Below, piece by piece: positions 21,833 through 31,353 of a stretch of 64,000 nucleotides of DNA (position 1 is the first letter of the stretch; each line of letters begins with the position of its first letter). A program made the position numbers and the translations under genes. Location of the stretch: NCBI RefSeq assembly GCF_048544455.1, contig NC_133532.1, positions 89,545,156 through 89,609,155 on the forward strand. Reading direction: 5' to 3'. This DNA comes from Silene latifolia. Taxonomy: Eukaryota; Streptophyta; Magnoliopsida; Caryophyllales; Caryophyllaceae. The notes beneath the pieces were generated by a model. That model was not told the DNA's origin and did no database searches. It saw only the letters and a list, made by a program, of their open reading frames with translations.

Positions 21833-22214
21833 AAATATAAAGAAGGGTACTAGGATGGTCGGTTCACTATAGTTTCGGCGGCAGCATACTAAGTAGGTCT
21901 AAATCAAACACGTGAGGCGGGAAAATAAGAGGTCCTCTCGGTCCACTCTTAACAAGTAGCATCTTTCGATCTCGCTACGGGTCCCTAATATCACTAGTAC
22001 TGACTCTCGTCCTGAAAAGTGACTAATAATCTAAACTTTACCTATCTTTCGATCTCAGCATAGTTTAGTCATTTTAATTGGTGGTCTAACAACTTCCCCT
22101 ATCTTTCGATCTAATGGGTCAGTCAAAACCTAAACATTCAACTAGTCGCGTGCACTCGATTCGTCAAACATAACAATTAAAACAATTAAAACGAAGCAAT
22201 CTCAGCGTGGCCAG

Positions 22215-22809
22215 TCGATCGACCAGGGAACCCAGTCGATCGACCGGCGCGCGATTTAGGTCGTACAAATTTTAATGCCGCTTATCCTACATATTTCCTA
22301 CATCCTAGCACAATGGAATTAGCTACTCATACTAGGAATGATAACAACAATAAGATTGAGTAATAAACCTACTGAATTCATGCTCGAAACGATTAAACAA
22401 ATAAATAACATAAAACCATAACATTGGCTTTGGAAACTAACTAGCAATTTCTATACTACAGATGATAATAAGGCAATGAAACTGAATAAGAGCAGAGGGA
22501 ATACCGAAATTGCAGAGAAGGAATCAAGAACCGAATGAAGGTAAATTGTATAGAATACCGAACAAACTTAACCCTAATTATTTCCCTATGTTTTTGATAA
22601 AAGACTTAATGATTAATGCCTAAAGTCAGTTACGTTATATAGAAATATACGTAACACTTATTTCTAAAACCTAAATACAATGGGCTTTGGAATTCTCGAT
22701 CTTTTTATTCATGTCTGAGACACGGTCTGGTCGATCGACCAGGGGAGCCAGTCAATCGACCAACCTATGCTGAACAGTAGCTTCTGATCTACGTGCCTTG
22801 GTCGATCGA
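22215..22809. repeat. palindrome pairs, 5' LTR of B
   Basis: Pairs at 22215/22236 and 22731/22752 (the latter TCAATCGA), both 21 bp apart. A single site at 22802 remains where the other LTR has a pair. Confidence 0.88.
22634..22643 (-). promoter_or_regulatory. presumed TATA box, 5' LTR of B
   Basis: Minus-strand TCTATATAAC, about 90 bp downstream of the palindrome cluster at 22731. By sequence only. Confidence 0.5.
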
Positions 22810-23099
22810 CCGCTGTAGCTGGTACTTCGCTTCTAACTTCTCGTGGATTTGTCTTTCGGGCCTCGAAATGTGCACCAAGCTCGTTCCTTGGGTAAACACT
22901 TCACGTCAAATGCAATGCGAGGTACTCGGGGACGGATTTAGCTCAAAATCTACTCATTTCCGCATAAATCTGCAATATTACATAAAAATACGAAAGTAGA
23001 CGAAATGGGGCAAATAATAGCCTTAAACCACATAAATGAGCTCTGAAATACGTGTGAAATAGGGTGTAAAACATCATATAAATGACACGCATCACTCAA

Positions 23100-24271
23100 T
23101 TCTGTGCATATAAATATCAGGACCGATGCCCTTAATGCCATCCAATGAATAACCCATGGCCTTCTTGTTTTTCTTTAGAACAGCTAACAAAGCGGTCAGC
23201 TGATCATAATCCAATTTAGCACTAACGATGACTGGATATTGCTCTGTATCGTCTAAAAATGCATATTTAAGATGAGAAGGAAGAGGCTTACTCTCAGGTA
23301 CATTTACCTCTATGGCGCAAAGAGTATTTATCATTTGTTCCACTCTCTCTCCCTCAGCGGCGGTGAGTTCACGCTCATCTAATGCAGCTTCAAGCAAATC
23401 CAAAACAGCATCATTGTTCTCTGGGTTATATGCACACTCATCTAAAAGCATCAAAGATTCTAGTGGATCCTTTATAAAGGAATCCGACCAGAGCTCATAA
23501 ACAGACTCGTCAACAATATCAACTGAATAACAAGTATCCTCTATCATTGGGCGAGCAAGTGTACCAGGTAAACTAAAAGTGATTGCATCATCCCCCACTG
23601 CAAGAGTTAAACGCCCTTGTTTGACATTGATAATCGCCCCAGCTGTGCATAAGAATGGTCTTCCTAATATAATTGGGGTCCGGGTATCCTCAGCTATGTC
23701 TAAACCAATGAAATCCACTGGTATAAAGAACTTGTCTACTTTAACAGGCACATCTTCTAAGATACCCAAGGGTCGTCTAACAGATCTATCAGCCATCTAT
23801 AAAGTGATATTAGTCATTTTAAGGTGACCCATATTAAGTTTCCTGCAGACAGAAAAAGGCATGACACTGACACTGACTCCTAAATCACAGAGAGCCTTAT
23901 CTATAACTTCGTTTCCTATGGTACATGTAATAGAGAAACTACCCGGATGTCATTTTTGGCGGAGCTTTATTAAGAAGTAAATTACTAGACTCTTCCATAA
24001 AAGCAACTGTCTCGAATTCACTAAGCTCTCTCTTACGCGTCAAAATATCTTTCGTAAATTTTGCGTAAGTAGGTACCTGGGTAATAAGTTAGGTAAAGGG
24101 GACGGTTACTTGAAGGTTCTTGACCACGTCCACGAACTTACCGTACTGTCGCTCGACCTTAGCATCTTTCAGGCGTCCCTGATAAGGAACTCTGGTAGCA
24201 ATAAGCGGGTTTGTGACCTTCTCTTTACCTTTGTCAGAACGTGACATCTCCGCAACAGGGGAAGACGACAC
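23100..24271 (-). pseudogene. pol: protease and RT N-terminus of element A
   Basis: Retropepsin-type protease with CDLGVSVSVMP, MADRSVRRPLGILEDVPVKVDKFFIPVDF and PIILGRPFLCTAGAIINV, then an RT connector (YAFLDDTEQYPVIVSAKL, GYSLDGIKGIGPDIYMHRIE). A TAG directly before MADRS (near 23797) breaks it, and the frame is disturbed again near 24080. The coding sequence continues at 9883 on the far side of element B. Confidence 0.85.
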
Positions 24272-24318
24272 GGTAGCGGAATTAGGCTTTGAAACAGAAC
24301 TTCCGCTGGCACAAGCAT

Positions 24319-24602
24319 TCGATCGAGTATTGTTTCCACTCGATCGAACAATTTCTTCAGGAAAAGTGCTCGATCGATGAATTCATACCTCTAGATCGAG
24401 TTCATCAAATTTATAACATTTCGATCGAGGGCCTGAATCACTCGATCGAACATTGTTGTTGGGAAAATTACTCAATCGAGAAGAATAACCTCCTTGATCG
24501 AATTCCACAGTTTAAGCTTCTCTCGATCGAACAGTAGGAGTATACGATCGAGTACCTTCGGAGGATATATCACTCGATCGAGAAGAGGTATCATTCGATC
24601 GA
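24319..24602. repeat. paired TCGATCGA palindromes, gag-protease linker of A
   Basis: Twelve sites in six pairs: 24319/24340, 24370/24392, 24421/24442, 24472/24494, 24523/24544 and 24574/24595. Spacing is 21 or 22 bp within pairs. Four pairs include one variant site (such as TAGATCGA or TCAATCGA) or two. The pair-to-pair period is 51 bp from first site to first site throughout, a multiple of three. Confidence 0.92.
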
Positions 24603-25000
24603 GGCACTTGACGATGCTCAGCAGGGATATTGTTACTTGACTCCTCCAAAACAATTTCCGGGATCTCATCAGCAGTTATATCATCATCTTCCGGCATTTT
24701 CGGTCCAGCGTAAGTAAGACCGCTTCGGAGATTTATGGCATTGATTGGGTCACATTGAGGTGGGTGATTCACCTGACTTTGCGCAGATGTAAGGCGCGCA
24801 ACTTGGTCTTGTAGCTCTTCTATAGCGTTGTCGTCTTTGTCAGTCTTCATTTCAAGCTGAAGTGTTAAATTCAACACCAAGGACTTTAACTCTACAAGTT
24901 CTCCAATTGTAGAGGGTGAATCAACTTGTTGTAGCATTGGTTTAGAAGGACTAGAGGCACTTGTCATGGTCAAGTCTTCATATAGTTTAGAGAACGGCAC
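24512..25000 (-). pseudogene. gag C-terminus / linker of element A
   Basis: Segment with INAINLRSGLTYAGPKMPE, the block conserved at the gag-protease boundary of all Athila-like elements here. It runs on into the palindrome-encoded repeat (RSNDTSSRSSDISSEGTRS). Not continuous with gag or protease because of indels. Confidence 0.7.
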
Positions 25001-25107
25001 TCCTTGCTTGATTTATCGATAAGCACGGGCCCGCTCCACATCCGCCATATAAGTAATAGGGTCGTGTCCCTCTGTACCGCATCTACCACAAATTACCTCT
25101 TGCTCAG

Positions 25108-25829
25108 TTAGGCATAAACTTGTTCATGCACAGCTGAAGTTTGTAAGATCTCCGAATTGTCTAGCCTTCCACTGGAACTTTCCACTCCAGCTACCAAAGA
25201 CTCAGCTACTTGCCTACCTCCTCTGGGATTTCCATATTCAGCTACGTGAATGGCCATTTCTTCAATAAGGTGCCATCCTTTATAATCTTCAAAATTTTTC
25301 TGGAACCTCCCTTTTGCCGCGTTGTCTAATATGGCTCTCTGGTCAGGATATAAACCATTGTAGAATTGGGTACATATGAACCAACGTTTGAAGCCCTGAT
25401 GAGGCACAGAACGAATAAGTTTTTTGAACCTAGTCCAAGCTCCATTCAAATCTTCAGTAGGCAATTGTTCGAATGCAGTTATTTGGCCTCTCAACGCATT
25501 AGTGCGATGTGGTGGGAAGTACCGTCTGTAGAAGGCTAAAGCAAGGGAACTCCAGTCAGTAACACCGGCAGCTTCCCTGTCCAAATCTCTCAACCATTCC
25601 CGGGTGTCATCAGTCAAAGAAAAGGGAAAACAACTCCCTTAAGTCTGTCCTGTGTCACTCCAGCAGCTAACAGAATGGTGGAACAGTACTCTATAAATAG
25701 CTCTATATTCTTACATAGATCTTCACCAGGTAATCCCTTGAAGAGATTTCTCTCAACTAACTGTATATAAGATGGATGAATTCCAAAGGTCCCTGCATCT
25801 GTAGTCGGAAGCAAGAAACCTTTAGGCAA
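25108..25829 (-). pseudogene. gag: gag of element A, broken
   Basis: Retrotrans_gag motifs in two overlapping frames: FGIHPSYIQLVERNLFKGLPGEDL (25614-25829) and REWLRDLDREAAGVTDWSSLALAFYRRYF to RFQKNFEDYKGWHLIEEMAIH (25108-25617). A frameshift lies near 25617. The N-terminus (to about 25950) is decayed, and no clear zinc knuckle frame remains. Confidence 0.82.
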
Positions 25830-26036
25830 AGAATCCGCCGTAGGTTCTGAGTGACTGACGATATTCGGTATAATGGCAAACAGTGTCTACAGAAGGGCAG
25901 GTATGACAATGTTCTCTTCTAGAATAGATTTCCTACAACACTAATACAGCGCTAGAAAAATATGAGATCAGTCTCAAGGAATAAATTCCTTGAGACGAAA
26001 GACAGACTTAAAATAAGCAACAAAATTGGGCCACCT

Positions 26037-26053
26037 TCCCCGCAACGGCGCAA
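26037..26053 (-). promoter_or_regulatory. primer binding site of element A, degenerate
   Basis: Close to the tRNA-Asp type site of B and F but with a missing base in the G-run and another near the CGCC core. It lies about 6 bp from the LTR. Confidence 0.65.
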
Positions 26054-26915
26054 AAATTTGATACCGTCGTTTAGTATCAAAAATAAAGACCTAAAACTAT
26101 TAACAGAAGTTAGTGGAAGTAGGGTCGATCTCCACAGGGAGATGGGAAAATGCCTGCTAAACTAAGTTCATCTGAGTAACAATTTCTTGGGGGTTTTAAT
26201 GGTTGTTCTAATCTAAGGAGATCAAAGGAGAGTAAAAAAGTAGAGGAAGGCGAAGAATAAAATTGGCAAATATCAAGGAAAGGAAAACAGCTAAGACAGT
26301 CGGTTCACCATGATTCTTAAGAGATATAGTCTAGTGTCTCAGGTCAATGCAAATTCGATCTAGAGAGTAGTGAAAAGGTCCTTCCGGTCCGCTATTCGCC
26401 CTAAGACAATTCTAACTTAACATCCGCCCTCATTAGAATGCCCTAATGTTCACTGCAGGTCTTACCTTTTCCAATCTTCCGATCCAGGTCAAGGTGTACC
26501 GAGCTTAATTATCTAATTGTGTCGACTCAAATAGACAAGAACAATTATATGCAGCGATTAACAACATAGATCTAATTTGTATCAAGTTCTAATCACCTAT
26601 TCATAATTCCCTTAAAATCATGGCTCCCCTATGTCTTAGCAAAGGGAATTAGCTATGCATGACTATTGAATGAGCAATAACAACACATAAACTATAGAAA
26701 TTAAGCATAATTGATGATCTAAAAAGTGAGTAGAAACAATAGGGATTGAGAGAACAAAAGCAATAAAGTAAGAACAATTAATTAATTACGAATAGAGAGT
26801 ACCGATTACAAGGAATAGAGAAATAAGTTCCAAGTTTCCAATCCTAAGGAAGAGCAAGGGCAGAGAAGTCGAAGAAGAGAGGAGGAGGAGAGAGAGTGTT
26901 TTGATTGCCGTCATA

Positions 26916-26924
26916 CTTATTTAT
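26916..26924 (-). promoter_or_regulatory. presumed TATA box, LTR of A
   Basis: Minus-strand ATAAATAAG about 70 bp downstream of the palindrome array. Weak on its own; supported by the equal layout in B, E and F. Confidence 0.4.
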
Positions 26925-26984
26925 CATAATTACAAAAGGAAATCTTAAAAATTAACTCAAGATCCGCATAAAACACCTAGGCTC

Positions 26985-27175
26985 TCGATCAAGTGAAATG
27001 AAATCACTCGATCGAGGAGAAAGCTTTACAATCAGTTCGATCGAGTAGATAGGGTGCTCGATCGAAGATTTATGAGGGTGACTATCTCGATCGAGTAAAG
27101 GCACAGCCCGATCGAATTATTCCTGGAGGATAAAGCATTTGATCGACCATATGAGTAGCAAAATGGATCGATCGA
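26985..27175. repeat. paired TCGATCGA palindromes, LTR of A
   Basis: Sites at 26985/27008, 27037/27058, 27087/27108 and 27139/27168. Two pairs are exactly 21 bp apart, the others 23 and 29. Some sites are variants. They lie about 70-260 bp upstream of the presumed TATA box. Confidence 0.88.
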
Positions 27176-27449
27176 GCTATATAAGCACGGGTGGACTTCT
27201 GGACACCTCCCGTGGCCACTTCACGCATCCCTAAGTGACAGATTCCAAGGTCCGATTCCTTGTCCTCCAAAATTCATGCGATTAGGACAAGTCCAGGCTT
27301 GATTTCGCTCCTTTCTGGTTCATACCTGCAATTTATACAAGACAAACCAAAGTAGACTATTCGGGGGCATTTGTAGCTAGACGCCACGTAAATCACAAAG
27401 AAATGTGTGTAAAAATGAGGTAAAAACCTTATATAAAATACACGCATCA

Positions 27450-27524
27450 CTTGCATTGCATAATTTCCTATTGTATTGGCCATTGAGGACAATGCCCATA
27501 CTAGTGGGATGCTTGGAAACGGTT
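27450..27524 (+). other. scrap of an E-like gypsy element
   Basis: Matches, in opposite orientation, the region 58145-58215 of element E, including the stem-loop GGCCATTG-AGGA-CAATGCCC at 27478-27497. It is the flank into which A inserted on one side and D lies on the other. Confidence 0.65.
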
Positions 27525-29784
27525 CGAATCCACTTTATACCTAGGTCAACCATGGAAAAAAGCGGTGTTTGATATAGGTATTAAAGATAAGGAGTCGTCC
27601 CTCTTTAGCATCCTATATCTAGAATGACTCTCGTTTGCCCTGGATAAGGTCGTCCACTATCCAAAGTTTCTGAGTAAGAGGTGAAGGTACGTATTGGGAA
27701 GCCTTTTAAACAGACACCCAATCCCGCCCGCGGTAGCGGCCTCTACTGATCGATCTTGGTTGGTTGAATGCAAAAGTTGATAAAACGGGAAAATGCATGA
27801 ATGCCCATCCACAAGTTTAAAGCTAACATGTGAGCTTTACTATGTCGGTTGTTTATCTAAATATCATGTAATTGATGTCAAGTTGGATTTAGTGTTGATT
27901 TTCATGCAAGACGGAAATTAAACATCCATTTACCGAGTTAGGTTTATGGTGCATAACGTGATCCATTTATCTTAGAAAGGCGTTTTGCAAAAATAAAGTA
28001 AAATGTGGACTTTCTCAATCTGCTCCGTCCTGTATTCGGGTTAACCGAAGTCGGGATCGTCCTAGACAAGTGCTGGAAAGGAAACAGGACCTGCATCAAT
28101 CAGCTTATTGAGGCGCGAGCCTTGCGGCGATGCAAAGGGGCATGTCCAGGTTTGAAAACTGGAAATTGGTGAACCTGTTTAGGTGCGAGGCAGCAAATGA
28201 CCCAAAGGGGTGTCTTCTGGTTGTTGAAAATGTTTATAAAGTTGTTTGTAAAAGGCTATTAGAACTTGTCTTTGGTGAAAAGGTCGTCGTTTAGATCACT
28301 TTTGTGCCAATATGAAGAACGGGACTTGAATAATCATCATTGTGTTGACGATATTCGATGTCGGGTTCAGTTTTGCAAGCTTGAAATGAATAGTTTTGTA
28401 AGAAAAGATGCAAAAAAGTGTTTGTTATGAACTAATTGTGTTAAGTTCATTGTTTTGTAATTAGTCAATGTTTATCATCGTACTCGGATTAAACCGACAT
28501 GGTATGTGGAACCAAGGAGGATTATGCATGTATGACTAATATGCTTGTTTTGGAAAATGTAAACAAATGAATAAAAAACATCAAAATACCTTTTAAAATG
28601 TAATTAACCAAATATTATAACCAAAACACGGATTAAACCGTCATGGTATAAGGAACCAAGGGTGAACTTAATTTATGGTTAAAAAGATTTATCATGAAAA
28701 TGATTTGAAACGGTAAAAACCGATTGCAAAATGAATTAAATATGGAAGGAATGAACTCCAACACGTTTGCGTTCTGACCTGGACATCCCATTTAGGCGCG
28801 AGCCACCTAGTTGTGATTGGGGCTCCTATTTCAGGTCAAAACTCGGTTTTGGCTCAATCGATCCGTAGTTTGGACCATGTTATGCATGTTTTAGAAGGTT
28901 ACGGTCATAAAAACAGATAAAAGAAAATGAAAGAAGAGGATTAATTACACCCTCATACTTACATGCTAGGTCGCAGGCGAGATATCGACGGAAGTGTAAA
29001 AACTTATTAGGTCGGAAAAACCGGTTGAAAACCGTTTTAGCAATGTAAAGAGTGTTGTTTTGTTTACTGATTGTGTAGTTGGTCGAAATGGTCGGTCAAC
29101 TAATTTAATGCACGATGACGGTACCAAACAATGTGTATGGCTCGTATTTTCAATCGGTGGGTCGAAAATACGTGTCGGTTTGTGACTTGAGAAGTCGAAT
29201 CTAGAATTTTAAGGGAGAAAAGAGGGGGCGGGCACTCGCGTACCTTCAAATGGTGGCATTTGACGGGTATTTATAGAGGATTGTGTGGTTGTGTGCGTTT
29301 TGAGCGACGTGGCCACCTGGGCTACTCGAAGAGGCGCGAGCCATTTCGTAGGTCTTCGAGCTGACTTGTCACTATCATACCCTTGAAATCATGGTTTGTT
29401 CTATCCAAAGTTTTGGATGTCATAATTGTTGTACTTGACCATCAAGTATACCATGTATACTTAGCATGGAAAGTTTCTGATGTTTGTTTTTTGTGTTTGA
29501 CTCGGTTTGACTCGTTGTTGGAGTCGGGATTTGAATTTTGAGTCGATTTTTGGTCCGGTGTCGGTTTTGACTCTAGTTAGTGTCATTGTGACCCCGTCGT
29601 CGTGCATAAAACACTCTAGGTACTTTTCAAAAGTTTTGAAAGTTTTTTTTTTTTCAAAATCGTTTTGAGTTTTCCGACGTATAGTTATACAAACTATCGA
29701 TTAAATTTAGCGATTCCTAAGCATGTTGTAGTCCGATAATCATCGAGTGTTTGATGAGGATTCCACAGATACTGGGTATCTACA
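27525..29784 (-). repeat. 3' LTR of element D
   Basis: On the minus strand it starts TGTAGATACCCAGTATC right after a purine tract. The other end is not sharply defined; I place it near 27525, where the E-like scrap stops. About 2.2 kb, long as in Tat elements, and non-coding. Confidence 0.65.
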
Positions 29785-29795
29785 AAGCCCCCACA
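29785..29795 (-). other. polypurine tract of element D
   Basis: Minus-strand TGTGGGGGCTT directly before the LTR start. Confidence 0.75.
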
Positions 29796-30105
29796 TTGGC
29801 TGAGGCATGGACAGCGCAAAAGGCAAAGTATATCCCCCAGGTTAATCGAAGATTATAACCCGAAGACCGAAGCGACGTCGTGGCGGCTTGAAAGAATTCA
29901 GGCCAAGGACCTGCCGTCGCGAAGGGGGACGCAGAGGCGATTGTGGACTCGATTCAAGGACCTGTCGTCGGGAGCAGTTTAGAGTCTGTCGACTGTCCGT
30001 GTGGGTCGTTTATAGTCCGTTAGACTACGTACAAAGGCTCGACAACCATAGAAAGGAGTCATACCTGAGGCATCTTCGGGATATCTCCTTGAATTGTTGC
30101 GCACA

Positions 30106-30297
30106 AAGGCTCACCAGCCGTGTTGATTGTACGTTTTAAGGCTCGCCAGCCATGTTGAAGGTACGTTTTGAGGCTCGCCAGCCGTGTTGAAGGTAATTTT
30201 TTAGGCTCGTCAGCCGTGTAGGGGGTACGTTTTGAGGCTCGCCAGTGGTGTTGATCGTATGTTTTGAGGCTCCCTAGCCGTGCTGGAGGTAAAATGA
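30106..30297. repeat. 32-bp tandem repeat, six copies
   Basis: Units begin at 30106, 30138, 30170, 30202, 30234 and 30266, exactly 32 bp apart, each starting about AAGGCTCGCCAGCCGTG. It lies in the 3' region of element D, where Retand elements carry tandem repeats. Short reading frames here come from the repeat. Confidence 0.92.
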
Positions 30298-30519
30298 TCA
30301 ACTGTGGGAAATAGCCGCATTGGACGAGCTTATTTCAAGAGGTTATTGAGTTAGTGGGCTCCGTGGGCTCCGTGGGGAGATCTCCGATATCCTGCTCGGG
30401 AAATTCGGTGTTTATATTGGATGTTTGTGGTGCCGAAAAGAGGTAGGATTTTGTAGCTTGAGCCCGGCTCCTGTGGACGGCATTTTCTGTTATCGTCATT
30501 CGTAATTTCGAATTTCGAA

Positions 30520-31115
30520 GAGAGGTAACGGTTTTTAATACCGTTGTTCAGAGTTTTTAGAAATAGCGAATGTGAACCCCACCATTTGCTGTTTGTTTGG
30601 ACGATAACGGATTTTAATTCCGTCCTCTTGTGATTTGAAGTTTGTGAGAAATAGTGAGTTTGAACTTCACTACTTGGGTTTTGTTTGAAAAATGACGGTT
30701 TTTAATTCTGTCGTTTGAAATTTGTGAAAATAGCGAATTTGAATATCACTATTTTGTATTTCTTTGAAAAATGACGGTTTTTAATTATGTTGTTTGAAAT
30801 TTGTGAAAATAGCAAATTTGAATTTCACTATTTTATAATTTGTTTGAAAATTGACGGTTTTTAATTCGTCGTTTGAAATTTGTGAAAATAGCGAATCTGA
30901 ATTTCACTATTTTGTTTGAAAAATGACGGTTTTTAATTCCGTCGTGTGAAATTTGTGAAAATAGCGAATTTGAATTTCACTATTTTGTATTTTGTTTGAA
31001 AAATGACGGTTTTTAATTCCTTCGTTTGAAATTTGTGAAAATAGCGAATTTGAATTTCACTATTTTGTTTGAAAAATGACGGTTTTTAATTCCGTCGTTT
31101 GAAATTTATTCTTGT
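30520..31115. repeat. 72-91-bp tandem repeat, about eight copies
   Basis: Units share GACGGTTTTTAATTCCGTCG, a GAAATTTGTGAAAATAGCG block and AATTTCACTATTTTG. The motif starts at about 30603, 30694, 30773, 30853, 30925, 31005 and 31078, with an older copy near 30524. Period is about 80 or about 72; the short form lacks one TATTTTG-like segment. Confidence 0.9.
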
Positions 31116-31353
31116 GTTGATGGTTGGGACGAGTGCTTTGGGCTAAAGCCCAAAACTCGCCAGAAAAGACAAGGATAGGCCAAAGAGCGCGAGCCCTATG
31201 GCGATAGAAGGGCTTCCCCTTTTTTTTTTGTAAAAAGACGCGATGAAGGCTTGCTCCTCATTAACTTCATCTTCTTCATCAAAACCCGCGATATCAACTA
31301 AAAAATCGCCATTTTTTATCTCTGTCCTTGCTTGCTTTTGTGCTACAAACATC

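Larger units (their letters stand above)
9884..23094 (-). mobile_element. gypsy element B: gag-protease only, Athila-like, with nested LINE
   Basis: LTRs at 9884-11378 and 16815-23094 (the latter split by the LINE), primer site 16793-16809, gag, linker and protease. Target duplication CTCAA at 9879-9883 and 23095-23099 marks insertion into the RT of element A. Without the LINE it is about 8.4 kb. No RT, RNase H, integrase or ORF3 is present between protease and the 3' LTR, so it is non-autonomous. LTR ends and primer site match those of A. Confidence 0.9.
16815..23094 (-). repeat. 5' LTR of element B, split by the LINE
   Basis: Two parts, 16815-17042 and 21849-23094, about 1474 bp once the LINE and one target copy are removed. 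Same ends as the 3' LTR. It shows substitutions relative to the 3' LTR, a 21-bp loss at 22802 and a changed palindrome (TCAATCGA) at 22752. Confidence 0.9.
7242..27449 (-). mobile_element. Athila-like gypsy element A (family A, copy 1), interrupted
   Basis: Minus-strand order: 5' LTR (27449 to 26059), primer site, gag, linker with palindrome array, protease, [element B inserted at 9884-23094], RT, RNase H, integrase, cut at 7242 by C1. The 3' LTR lies beyond the C1/SIRE insertions, outside the window. MPFGLCNAP and MDDFSVYG motifs in RT and a primer site complementary to tRNA-Asp place it with Athila. All genes carry stops or frameshifts. This is the only gypsy family in the window with a pol core. 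Confidence 0.88.
26059..27449 (-). repeat. 5' LTR of element A
   Basis: 1391 bp, ends TGATACCGTCG...ACACGCATCA. The first ~27 bp (plus strand) equal the B LTR, although the interiors differ. Presumed TATA-like box (minus) ATAAATAAG near 26916-26924. The palindrome array is at 26985-27175. The adjacent 5 bp, CTTGC (27450-27454), should be one target-duplication copy. Confidence 0.88.

Noticed and set aside
24319..24602. CRISPR-like array (regular short repeats with spacers)
   Set aside because: Repeats are 8-12-bp palindromes in pairs with uneven intervals, lie inside a plant retrotransposon coding region, and recur in its LTR. No cas genes; plant DNA.
27526..27542. tRNA B-box-like GGTTCGAATCC, possible tRNA or SINE
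   Set aside because: The flanking bases do not form a T-arm stem and no A box or acceptor stem is near; it lies in the LTR of element D.
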